32,881 nucleotides of DNA, taken from positions 1 through 32,881 of the forward strand of contig JAHIFE010000166.1 in the NCBI GenBank assembly GCA_018901125.1, in the 5' to 3' direction. The notes beneath the pieces are model-generated. The model did no database searches and was not told where the DNA came from. It saw only the letters and a program-made list of their open reading frames with translations. Within the stretch, counting starts at the first letter, position 1. Each line of letters starts with the position of its first letter. A program made the position numbers and the translations under genes. The stretch comes from Pseudomonadota bacterium (GTDB lineage: Bacteria; Desulfobacterota; Desulfobacteria; Desulfobacterales; RPRI01). This document shows positions 8,307 through 17,200 of the stretch, in pieces.

Positions 8307-9434
8307 ATGATAGAATCGTTTAAAAGAATTTATGACAATCGACACGAGTATATCGGCAAATGGAAAGAAAAACACCCTGATCGCAAGATAATGGGATATA
8401 TGTGCACATCCATGCCTGAAGAGATAATTTATGCCGCCAATGCTTTACCGATCAGAATATTGGGAGGACATGAATCCCAGAACGTCAGTCAACAGCATAT
8501 GATGGGAACGTTTTGCCCCTTTTCCCGTGATGTTCTGGCACAGGGACTTCTGGGGAAGTACGACTATCTTGATGCATTAGGCATTACTCATACATGCCAG
8601 CACATATATCAGGCATATGAGAGCTGGGTGTTACATAAAAATATAAAGAGCTTTTACATACCAACGCCAAACACCTCGCAAACACCGCATGCATTGCCTT
8701 ATCTGAGAGGTCAGTTAAAGTTGTTTTTAGAAAAGCTCGAAGACTGGACAGGAAGAAAAATAGGTGAAAATGATCTGAGGCGTGGCATAGAAATAGTTGA
8801 TACAACCCGGAAGTTGATGAAACAAATTTATGAAATGAGAAAGTCTGAATCCCCGCCCATATCAGGACTCGATTCCATGCTGATGGTTGTGGCCGCTCAA
8901 ATGTCCGACAAGGAAGAATTCAATACAATACTGGAAGATGTCATAAAGAATGAACTTCCCGGCCGTAAAGCAAAAGCAACACCTTCAAGCAGATTGATGC
9001 TGATTGGCAGTGAACATGATGATGTTAAATTTATTGAAATGGTGGAAAACCTTGATGCAATTATAGTAATTGATGATCACTGTACCGGCAGCCGTTATTT
9101 CTGGAATACTACTGAGCAAAATGAAGATGCGCTGACCGATATAGCTAACCGATATATTAAAAAGCCACCCTGCCCTATCAAGGATTTTCCTGTACGCAAA
9201 AGAACGGCTCATATTGTCAATTTGGCTAATGAATGGAATGTAGCCGGAGTGATAGAGATTCAGCAAAAATTCTGCGATCCTCATGAGCTTGACAGGGTTG
9301 CCGTTTCAAAGGCTCTGGAAAAAGCCGGTTTTCCCATATTGAATCTGGAGGCCGATGTCACAATGCCGGTAGGACCTTTCAGGATAAGAGTCGAGGCTTT
9401 TCTGGAGATACTTAGCTCGGAAGAATTATTTTAG
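8307..9434 (+). CDS. Benzoyl-CoA reductase BcrC/BzdN-like subunit (2-hydroxyacyl-CoA dehydratase family)
   Basis: A 375-residue protein of the HgdB/FldC/BcrC family, whose heterodimers reduce or dehydrate CoA thioesters using a [4Fe-4S] cluster in each subunit. Cysteines in the expected places are C33 (GYMCTSMPEE), C70 (GTFCPFSRDV) and C97 (GITHTCQHIY). The FCPFSRDVLAQ and KYDYLDALG stretches resemble benzoyl-CoA reductase small subunits. The frame is open from 8196, but the first 37 codons look non-native and include the inverted repeat. AGGTGA with the ATG at 8307 gives the better start. The partner subunit follows after 17 bp. No activase (BcrA/BcrD, HgdC) is in the window. The exact substrate is unknown, and a 2-hydroxyacyl-CoA dehydratase role remains possible. 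Confidence 0.8.
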   Translation: MIESFKRIYDNRHEYIGKWKEKHPDRKIMGYMCTSMPEEIIYAANALPIRILGGHESQNVSQQHMMGTFCPFSRDVLAQGLLGKYDYLDALGITHTCQHIYQAYESWVLHKNIKSFYIPTPNTSQTPHALPYLRGQLKLFLEKLEDWTGRKIGENDLRRGIEIVDTTRKLMKQIYEMRKSESPPISGLDSMLMVVAAQMSDKEEFNTILEDVIKNELPGRKAKATPSSRLMLIGSEHDDVKFIEMVENLDAIIVIDDHCTGSRYFWNTTEQNEDALTDIANRYIKKPPCPIKDFPVRKRTAHIVNLANEWNVAGVIEIQQKFCDPHELDRVAVSKALEKAGFPILNLEADVTMPVGPFRIRVEAFLEILSSEELF

Positions 9435-9451
9435 AATTATGGAGCGTTATA

Positions 9452-10780
9452 ATGGCAAAATATAAGACTGAACCTCTGAAGTGCTGGGATAAAGCGAAAG
9501 AACTTCGAAGCGAGGTATATGACCGTATAGCAAAAGCAAGGGATGAAGGCACGATGATAGTTTCCGGAGGCACGGAAAGCGCTATTTCACTTCCTGCCGG
9601 TTTTGATATGGAGTTTTTTGGGGGAGAACCGTATGTCGCCGGTTGTGCTTTCATGGGCAAAAATGATTCAAGCAAATATATGAAATACTTCGAAACAGCG
9701 GAAGCTGCAAAATTTCCAAGAGACCTGTGCGCATATATGCGCCTTAGCGTCGGGTCTTTACTTTGCAACAGCTATGCATTCGGAGGAACATATCCAAAAC
9801 CTGCATTTAATCTGCAAACCCATATATGTGATACCCAGGGCAAGTGGTATCAGATAATGAGCGAACTGGAAGGCGTACCGTATAATGCTTTGGACCTTAT
9901 ACCATTTGAATGGGAAAGCGAATATGAAAGCGAAGAGAGTAAAAATCTTAAGCATAAATATCTGAAAGACCAGATGCTTGATATAATTGACTGGATGGAA
10001 GATATAAGCGGGAAAAAATATGATGATGAAAAATTCATTAACGCTCTTAACTGCGAATGTGAATCAGCAAGCCTGTGGGCGCAATGCTGCATGGTAAACC
10101 GCAGCATTCCGGCTGTTATGGATGAGAAGATGATGCATTCTCTTTATGTTATAGCAGCTCTGATGAGGCATGAAAAAGCTTCTGTAAATTTTTACAAGGA
10201 ATTGTTAGATGAGTTAAAAGACAGGGCAGAAAGAGGTATAGCGGCGTTTGAGAATGAACGGTTAAGATTATTACTGGATGGCATGCCGCCCTGGCACTCT
10301 CTTGAGATTTATCGTTATATTGAGGAATTCGGTGGTGTGAGTATAGGATCACATTTTTCATTCGGCGTATCGGGCGGATGGGCCTATGACAGCAAACAGG
10401 ATACACGGGTTCCGGCAATGCCTCCAAAAGAAGCAGGGGTGGAATTGAGAACAAGAGAAGATGCTTGCTCCTGGTATTCGAAGTGGTTGCTGAATACTAA
10501 TACAATATTAAGATCACTGAAATTATCCGGACAGGGCAAGAACAAACATATTCTCGATCTAGTAAAGAAATGGAATGTTGATGGTGTCCTTATTCATCTG
10601 AACCGGGGCTGTGAGGGAACAGCGGCCGGGCAGATGGAAATTAGGTATTTCCTGGCCGAAAATAACATTCCGGTAATCACGTTTGAAGGTAATCACGCCG
10701 ACATCCGGGAGTTTGATCTTCCTCGGGTAAAAACAACAATAAACACATTCATGGAAACACTTGATTTAAAAAAACTTTAG
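9452..10780 (+). CDS. Benzoyl-CoA reductase BcrB/BzdO-like subunit (2-hydroxyacyl-CoA dehydratase family)
   Basis: A 442-residue partner of the preceding gene; length and motifs fit BcrB/BadE/BzdO, the larger catalytic subunit of ATP-dependent (class I) benzoyl-CoA reductase. Candidate cluster cysteines are C93 (KFPRDLCAYMR), C105 (GSLLCNSYAFGG) and C126 (LQTHICDTQGKWYQ). The phrases RDLCAYMR, YAFGG..PKP and QTHIC..KWYQ are close to the class I reductase pattern. GGAG precedes the ATG. The order small subunit then large subunit is that of bzdN-bzdO, but the ATPase genes bzdP/bzdQ that should follow are absent; instead the gene ends by overlapping a convergent gene by 4 bp. It would need an activase encoded elsewhere. 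Confidence 0.8.
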   Translation: MAKYKTEPLKCWDKAKELRSEVYDRIAKARDEGTMIVSGGTESAISLPAGFDMEFFGGEPYVAGCAFMGKNDSSKYMKYFETAEAAKFPRDLCAYMRLSVGSLLCNSYAFGGTYPKPAFNLQTHICDTQGKWYQIMSELEGVPYNALDLIPFEWESEYESEESKNLKHKYLKDQMLDIIDWMEDISGKKYDDEKFINALNCECESASLWAQCCMVNRSIPAVMDEKMMHSLYVIAALMRHEKASVNFYKELLDELKDRAERGIAAFENERLRLLLDGMPPWHSLEIYRYIEEFGGVSIGSHFSFGVSGGWAYDSKQDTRVPAMPPKEAGVELRTREDACSWYSKWLLNTNTILRSLKLSGQGKNKHILDLVKKWNVDGVLIHLNRGCEGTAAGQMEIRYFLAENNIPVITFEGNHADIREFDLPRVKTTINTFMETLDLKKL

Positions 10781-11436
10781 AAATAGCGGGTTATTCCTAT
10801 CAAAGCGCCGATGGCATTCACACTCGTATTCCGCTCATCACTTCCTCCGTTGGAAAGATGGTGAAACATGGCTTCAAAATCCATCGACCAATTTTTTTCA
10901 AACAGATAGCGCACCCCTATACTGATCTGGGGATTATACTCTATATTATTACCTATTAAAATCTGTGAGCGATCCTTGTATGCATCGTTATAAATAACCC
11001 CGCCTCCAGCTTGGATATAAGGAAATATACTGTCTGTGCTAAAAGGAAAATTATATCTGAACAGGCATGTTACACCGCTGACCACACTACCTGCCCCCTC
11101 AAATATAAAGGAATGCGTCAGCTCTAATATGAAGTCTATATTTCCTTCCAGGTTGAGTTTTTTCACAGTAAACTCGGGATTCAAACCCCAGATAAATCGA
11201 AGGTCTGTCATAACGTAATTAATTTCCGGCCTGGAACTTCTTTTGTAAACCGGAGAATATAAAATTCCTGCAATGGTTTGAAACGAAAATTTATCTTTAA
11301 CAATCATATCAAATACTATGTTTGGCTTAAGATTATCTTCTCCGCCTGTTTGTGTGCCAGACTGAGCAAAGCCATATAAAGGCAGAAACAATAAAACCAT
11401 GGTACTTATCAGCATCGTTATAAAAATTCTTCTCAT
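10777..11436 (-). CDS. PagL-like lipid A 3-O-deacylase / acyloxyacyl hydrolase
   Basis: A 219-residue outer-membrane beta-barrel protein. The signal peptide runs to about residue 24 (ending LYGFA|QS), followed by alternating hydrophobic strands and a C-terminal aromatic residue (GITRYF), as expected for Bam insertion. The PagL catalytic pair is visible as FHHLSNG (H193, S195). The position 14 residues after the His, Glu in Pseudomonas PagL, is Asn here. Enzymes of this family remove an acyl chain from lipid A. The frame is open 20 codons further upstream, but that part runs into the MITE repeat; the ATG at 11436 with GAGAGAAG upstream and an immediate signal peptide is preferred. It converges on the BcrB-like gene with a 4-bp overlap. 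Confidence 0.78.
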   Translation of the reverse strand: MRRIFITMLISTMVLLFLPLYGFAQSGTQTGGEDNLKPNIVFDMIVKDKFSFQTIAGILYSPVYKRSSRPEINYVMTDLRFIWGLNPEFTVKKLNLEGNIDFILELTHSFIFEGAGSVVSGVTCLFRYNFPFSTDSIFPYIQAGGGVIYNDAYKDRSQILIGNNIEYNPQISIGVRYLFEKNWSMDFEAMFHHLSNGGSDERNTSVNAIGALIGITRYF

Positions 11437-11458
11437 GATCTTCTCTCTGATTCCAATA

Positions 11459-11600
11459 GAGCCACTTTCAAAACGTTTCAGTTTGGTCAAGGTCAAGGCG
11501 GGTGAAAATTTTAACCGAAGGAATACATGGAGTATTTCGAGGATTATAATTTTCGCTCAACGCAGAGATCGGCCAAAATGGGACGTTTTGAAACTGGCTC
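11459..11600 (-). repeat. MITE-like dispersed repeat, copy 2
   Basis: A 142-bp repeat homologous to 6675-6815. The terminal inverted repeats match at 17 of 18 positions (11459-11476 against 11583-11600; consensus GAGCCAGTTTCAAAACGT). Both outer flanks carry AATA, a likely 4-bp target duplication. It starts 22 bp upstream of the PagL-like gene's start codon. Almost the entire element could fold back on itself. No transposase with matching ends is in the window. Confidence 0.83.
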
Positions 11601-11656
11601 AATAGTATTAACAAAAGGATATTTCACTATCAGCACTATTGCTATGATAACATCTT

Positions 11657-11911
11657 TCAAATGTTCGGCCAATATAGGAGAATCGATATTTTTATGTCAA
11701 TAATTTTTTTATAACATCTAGATATGCCAATGATCTGATGAACAAGTTTTACCGGAAAAGGAGCCTGGGTGAATATCCAAAGAGTAAGTTTTCCCGGGTT
11801 ATTGAAACTGGCAAGAGATCCATGCTACTTTCCAAAAGGACACGCTGATGCAACTCTCATCCCGACTACTGTACCGGTTACCACAAAATAATCTGATTCC
11901 TTTTTGCTCAT
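11657..11911 (-). pseudogene. Molybdenum hydroxylase large-subunit relic (xanthine dehydrogenase family)
   Basis: One reading frame of about 84 codons begins at an ATG overlapping the stop of the upstream oxidoreductase (ATGA) and contains an in-frame TAG at 11825-11827. The part after the TAG reads HGSLASFNNPGKLTLW, then FTQAPFPVKLVHQIIGI. This matches the conserved segment EPHxxxAxxDxxGkLTLWxsTQxP of xanthine dehydrogenase/aldehyde oxidase/4-hydroxybenzoyl-CoA reductase Mo-binding subunits, which are about 750 residues long. The first 28 codons look like a gene start joined to this internal segment by deletion of about 200 codons; the rest is lost. The overlap suggests it was once co-translated with the oxidoreductase. 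Confidence 0.6.
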
Positions 11912-13848
11912 ATTTCCTTTCCTGTTAAATATCCTTCATGGACAGCATCATAAATCCTTCGCGGACTTACACTGTCTCCTATCTCATATACTTCTTCCGC
12001 AAGACCTTCCAAAGATTTATAAATGCTGTGATCACTTATGAATCCAGTGCCCACAATTACCGTATCAGCCTCCAGAAATTTTTCATTTCCTTCCTCATTC
12101 CTGATTATAACCCCATTATTTCTGATTTCAGCCGGCTGCCACTTAAGATGTATTGTAACATCATATTTGGGCAGTTCATCCAGCATTGTATATTTATTGA
12201 AAATGGATTCGTCCGGAAGAAGCGCAGAACGCACTACCATGTCAACCTGCTTGCCTGCTTTAGCCAAACAATAAGCCGTTTCCCAACTGACCCATCTTCC
12301 TCCAATAATGACTATTACTTCTCCGACTTTCGCTTCTTTGTTTAACACATCAATGGCGTGAACAACGTTTTTACTTTCTATTCCGGGGATATCCGGTATA
12401 AATGGTTTTGCGCCCGCTGCTACAATAATCACATCCGGTTTCATCTTTTTTACCATCTCCGGTGTTACTTCTGTTCCTCTTTGAATTTTTACTCCGGCAT
12501 TCTCTGTCTGACGTTCGAGCCAGGCTGTAAATATTTTGATTCGATATTTATAATCCGGCACAGCGGCAGTTCTGAGAAGACCTCCCAGATTCGGGTTCTT
12601 ATCTATCAATGTAACTTCATGCCCGCGGCCAGCCGCTATTCCGGCTGCCTCCATACCTGCAGGTCCGCCACCAATAACCAATATTTTTTTAACAGGAAAA
12701 GCCTGCATTACCGGGAAATCTCTTTCACGACCCAATCTTGGATTTACGGCGCATCCAATGTATTTATCTTTCGAGTAGCGATCTATGCACTCCATGCATC
12801 TGATACAGGGTCTGATATCTTCTGTTCTCCCTCTTGAGACCTTGTTCGGCCATTGGGCATCACTCAACAATGCCCTTCCAAGTCCTATAAAATCGACTTT
12901 ATCTTCCATGATTGCTTTTTCACATTCATCAGGCTCTCCTATCTGCTGACCGGTAATGGTAATAGTTTTTACCTTCTTCTTAAATTTTTCGGCATTTACC
13001 AGAACCATCCCATCTTTGGAAAACGCATTAGGCATTCCAACATTTATAGCATCATAAGAACCGTCTCTGACATAGAAAGCATCAACACCGGAATTTTTCA
13101 TTGTCTTTGCTATATCAATACTCTGAGCAAGCGTTCTTCCACCCTCAAATCCATGTTCTAATGCTAATCCGGTTATAACCGGAAAATCCTTTCCTATATA
13201 TCCTCTTGCATTTTCCAAACATTCTGCAAAAAACCGCATCCTGTTTTCCATACTTCCGCCATACTCATCCGTACGATGATTCCAGCATTCCGACAAGAAC
13301 TGATCGATAAGATAGTTATGGGCATTAATAAATAATGCATCAAAACCGGCGCGCTTCAATCTATCTGCTGCTTCGCCAAATGACTGAACTAAACTCATTA
13401 TCTCGGTTTTGCTTAGCTCTTTTGTCATTAAATCCGGATGAAAAAACAACGGCTGCTTTGACGGTGCGGCAGGCCATCTATCCGCTTGAGGAGCATCAGC
13501 CAGTCTCCCTACTCCTGGAGTAAGCTGTGCAACAATCTTTGCTCCATAATGATGAACTGTTTCAGCAATATCTGCAAATTCTTTTATCCTCTGGTCCGAA
13601 TCTATAACCGGCATGCAACTATTTACAGGATAAGGATCTATCTTATACTCCGTCTTGGTTTCACCTGTAATAATCAAACCGACTCCACCTTTTGCTATGT
13701 CGCGAAAATATTCTTTATGCCAGTAATTATACGTGTAATCGTTTCCAACAAAAAACCTGGTATGAATCGGAGAAAAAACAATTCGATTCTTTAATAATAA
13801 TTTTCCAATGTTCATAGGCTCAAAAAGTTTTTCATATTTTTTGTTCAT
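11908..13848 (-). CDS. Old Yellow Enzyme/2,4-dienoyl-CoA reductase family Fe-S flavoprotein
   Basis: A 646-residue protein with FMN-binding TIM barrel (~1-340), [4Fe-4S] site C348-x2-C351-x2-C354-x11-C366, and FAD/NAD(P) domains (GGGPAG at 393-398; second dinucleotide fold near 510). The layout is that of E. coli FadH, trimethylamine dehydrogenase, BaiCD/BaiH and the 2-naphthoyl-CoA reductases. The active-site Tyr equivalent is Y179 (NYLIDQFL, then NHRTDEYGG). The FadH catalytic His region reads GSYDAINVGMPNAF and lacks His, so a different substrate from FadH is likely. AAGGAGAA lies 9 bases before the ATG. It probably reduces an enoyl-, dienoyl- or aromatic acyl-CoA; which one cannot be told. 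Its stop overlaps the start of the molybdenum hydroxylase relic. Confidence 0.85.
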   Translation of the reverse strand: MNKKYEKLFEPMNIGKLLLKNRIVFSPIHTRFFVGNDYTYNYWHKEYFRDIAKGGVGLIITGETKTEYKIDPYPVNSCMPVIDSDQRIKEFADIAETVHHYGAKIVAQLTPGVGRLADAPQADRWPAAPSKQPLFFHPDLMTKELSKTEIMSLVQSFGEAADRLKRAGFDALFINAHNYLIDQFLSECWNHRTDEYGGSMENRMRFFAECLENARGYIGKDFPVITGLALEHGFEGGRTLAQSIDIAKTMKNSGVDAFYVRDGSYDAINVGMPNAFSKDGMVLVNAEKFKKKVKTITITGQQIGEPDECEKAIMEDKVDFIGLGRALLSDAQWPNKVSRGRTEDIRPCIRCMECIDRYSKDKYIGCAVNPRLGRERDFPVMQAFPVKKILVIGGGPAGMEAAGIAAGRGHEVTLIDKNPNLGGLLRTAAVPDYKYRIKIFTAWLERQTENAGVKIQRGTEVTPEMVKKMKPDVIIVAAGAKPFIPDIPGIESKNVVHAIDVLNKEAKVGEVIVIIGGRWVSWETAYCLAKAGKQVDMVVRSALLPDESIFNKYTMLDELPKYDVTIHLKWQPAEIRNNGVIIRNEEGNEKFLEADTVIVGTGFISDHSIYKSLEGLAEEVYEIGDSVSPRRIYDAVHEGYLTGKEI

Positions 13849-14195
13849 ATGGCTATTCTCCTTTTTTTATAACCTGCGACAGATAAACAGTGTTTCGTTT
13901 AAATCTGGTACATCCATTTAAAAAGGTAATAAATCAACTGGTTGCTGTTTTGCTTTTATTATTATTTTACCACGGAAATGGAATTCATCAACTTCTATTT
14001 CTCCTTATGTATCACCTTTAAAAGGAGACTACAGATAACACAAATCTCTATTACGATTTCTAAAAAGACTAATCTTAACTGCCTGATGGGAATGGAAAAT
14101 GCAAATACGCAATTTGTCGTTACTTCTGGTACACTGGTACAATGATGTGCATTAAAGATAAGATCGTCAAGAAATATTTTTATGCGGGCTACGAA
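13849..14195. other. Gap with no recognised gene
   Basis: It holds the leader of the OYE-family gene at its left end (AAGGAGAA, then ATG). The remainder is AT-rich with overlapping open frames of under 70 codons on both strands that resemble nothing I know. No tRNA or promoter stands out. Confidence 0.4.
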
Positions 14196-14240
14196 ATACA
14201 TAACCCGTTATTGTAATGATACCAATAACGGGTTATGTAT
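14196..14240. terminator. Strong hairpin downstream of the formate dehydrogenase gene
   Basis: Two perfect 18-bp arms (14196-14213 reads ATACATAACCCGTTATTG; 14223-14240 is its exact complement) surround a 9-base loop, 40 bp after the fdhA stop. A T-rich tract follows on the plus strand (ATTTTTATG) but only weakly on the minus strand, so it may act as a transcript-end barrier rather than a textbook intrinsic terminator. Confidence 0.55.
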
Positions 14241-14280
14241 ATTTTTATGATACTTATTTATTTAATTATTAAAAAAACCA

Positions 14281-17200
14281 TCATGCTGCTTTAGACAGCT
14301 TTACTGCACATACTTTATACTCAGGTATCTTTGATACAGGATCAAGAGCAGCATTTGTAAGTTTGTTTGCAGCAGACTTTGCGAAATGAAACGGGATAAA
14401 AACCGTTCCATCAACAGCAGTTGTTGATATTTTTATCTTTGCTGTAATATCTCCTCTTCTTGATATAATTTTTGCCAAAGATCCGTCTTCGAAGCCGAAT
14501 TTCTTAGCATCGGAAGCTGATATTTCAACAAAATTCTCCGGCGCCCTTTCATTTATTCCATCCGATTTCATCGTCATGGTTCCGGTATGATATTGATGAA
14601 TTACACGGCCTGTTGTAAGATAAAGAGGATATTCCTGATCGGTCTGCTCTGCCGGAGGCAGATATTCAATTGCATGAAAAACACCTTTTCCTATAGGAAA
14701 TGCCTGCGTGTGCAAGATAGGCGTACCCGGATGATCTGCGCTCGGACAGGGCCAATGAATTCCGACCTGGTCTATCCGGTCATAAGTTATTCCGGCATAA
14801 GAAGGAGTTACCTGGCAAATCTCATCCATTATAGCTTCGCTGCTTTCATATGTCATCGGATATCCCATACGGTTTGCTATTTCACAGACTATTTGCCAGT
14901 CTTCTTTTGCCTGGCCCGGTGAATTAACCGCTTTTCGCACCCGTTGAACTCTGCGCTCAGTGTTTGAAAATGTACCTTCTTTTTCGGCAAAACAGGCGGA
15001 AGGAAGAACAACATTTGCAAGCTTTGCTGTCTCTGTCATGAAAATATCCTGCACAACAAGAAAATCAAGATTCTTTATACATTTTTCAGCATGATTAATA
15101 TCAGGATCAGAAATCAGCGGATTTTCTCCAACAATATAAAGCGCTCTTAAGCTTTTGTCGTGGGCTTTTGGTATCATTTCAGTTGCCTTTAATCCAGGTT
15201 TATCAGAAAGCCCTGAAACTCCCCAGGCCTTTTCCATCTTTTCTCTTAAAGCAGGGTCAATTACTTTCTGATAACCGGAAAATACATCTGGAAGTCCTCC
15301 CATATCACAGGCGCCCTGAACATTATTTTGGCCGCGCAGAGGATTTACACCTCCTCCTCTGATTCCAAGATTGCCACAAAGCATGGAAAGATTAGCCAAG
15401 GACTTCACATTATCGGTTCCAGTCGTATGCTGGGTAATACCCATACAGTAAACAATTGCTCCGGCTTTTGCTCCGGCATACAGCCTTGCTGCATCGATAA
15501 GACTTTGCTCCGGTATGCCCGTTATTGACTCAACATATTGAGGAGTATATTTTTCTACGGTCTTTTTTATATCTTCAAAACCGGTTGTACGGTTTTCCAC
15601 AAAATTTTTGTCAAAAAGTTCTTCCTTGATAATAACGTTCATCATCCCATTAATCCAGGCTACATCGGTCCCAAGATTCTGACGAAGCCAGTTTCTTGAG
15701 AATAAAGTCATATTGATGTGTCTTGGATCTACAACGATCAGTTTTGTTCCTTTAAATTTTATCGCCCTTTTAATGTAAGAGGATATTACCGGATGGTTTT
15801 CGGTAGTATTTGAGCCTGTAAGTAAAATTACATCCGCTTCCTCAAGATCACCGATAGTATTTGTCATTGCTCCGCTTCCGAACGCTGCGGCCAGACCGGC
15901 CACAGTAGATGAATGTCAGAGACGCGCACAATGATCTATATTGTTGGTTTTAAGTACCGCCCTTGTTAGTTTCTGCACCAGATAGTTTTCTTCGTTTGTA
16001 ATCCTTGCAGAAGTAAGAGCAGCCAAGGCATCAGGTCCATACTCATCTCTTATTGCACCGAAACGACGGGCCACAAGATCCAGGGCCTCTTCCCAGCTTG
16101 CTTCCTTAAAGCTGCCGTCATCCTGCTTTATCAAGGGAGTGCGTAAACGATCGGGACTGTTTATGAAATCATAGGCAAATCTTCCTTTTACGCAAAGATG
16201 TCCGAAATTCGGGGCAACTCCGGAAACGCCTTCAACATTGACAACCTTATCTCCCGAGACTCCAAGCATAATCTGGCATCCCACACCACAATAAGTACAG
16301 GTAGTCCGGATTTTTTTTAGCTTAAAAGGGCCGGGCTTGCCTTTCATCTTCTCCTGAAGAGCGCCTGTAGGGCAGTTTCCAACACACAAACCGCAGTCTA
16401 CGCATTTGTCATTTATATTTGGTGTATACTGAGGCGGACCAATTCGATCTTCATCGGGAACCTCATCTACTTTTATGGCATACTGGATCTGGTAATTATC
16501 ACATCCTACGGCACATCTTCGGCATACAACACATTTGTTTGGATCCACAGTTATGAATGGATGAGATTTTTCTATTGTATATTTCGGACTCTTCCAGAAA
16601 GTCAGTTTGTTTGAATCAACACCATAAATTGTGGCATATTTTCTAAGCAGACATTTAAAACTATCAAGGCAACCACAGGAAAGGCATCGTTGGGCCTCAG
16701 TCTGAGCCTGAGCCTCAGTAAGCGGGAGTTCCGCTTCTTCAAAACTTTTACACCTTTGTTCAACGGATAGTAGCGGGGTAGCATTACGCGGACGGCTTAA
16801 AATTCCTTCAAAATTTATCGGATCAACCTCTTTTAATTTTCCTTTTGTTATATTAAATGGCTTAGCATCCTGTATAACAACTCCATCAGTCAAGTACTGA
16901 TGCATAGACAAGGCTGCCTCACGTCCATCAGCACTGGCCTGAATCACAGTTCTTGGGCCCCTTAAAAGATCACCACCTATGAAAAGATATGGAAGACATG
17001 ATTGCAAGGTGTTTGAATCCGTCTCCGGAATTCCCTTTTTGGTAAAAGCAAGTTTATTAAGTTCGCTATCCTCTTTAAGAAAATCCACATCAGAGAACTG
17101 CCCTATGGATACAATAGCCTGATCCGCTTCAATAATTGTTTCCGAACCCTTAATAGGAACAGGACTTGGGCGACCGCTGCTGTCAGCAGCTTTCAGTTCA

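Noticed and set aside
11437-11496. Extended N-terminus of the PagL-like protein
   Set aside because: The extra 20 codons include the MITE-like repeat and would hide the signal peptide.
11825-11827. TAG read as pyrrolysine in the short frame after the OYE gene
   Set aside because: The surrounding frame is a fragment of a ~750-residue family with a large deletion, so the TAG is decay rather than recoding.
13942-14201. Overlapping 67- and 68-codon frames after fdhA as small genes
   Set aside because: No ribosome binding site, no recognisable motif, and they overlap each other and the hairpin.
14281-15903. Separate 540-residue molybdopterin oxidoreductase starting at GTG 15903
   Set aside because: It is in frame with the 830-residue part, separated only by TGA and four codons. 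The active-site context and SECIS show one selenoprotein.
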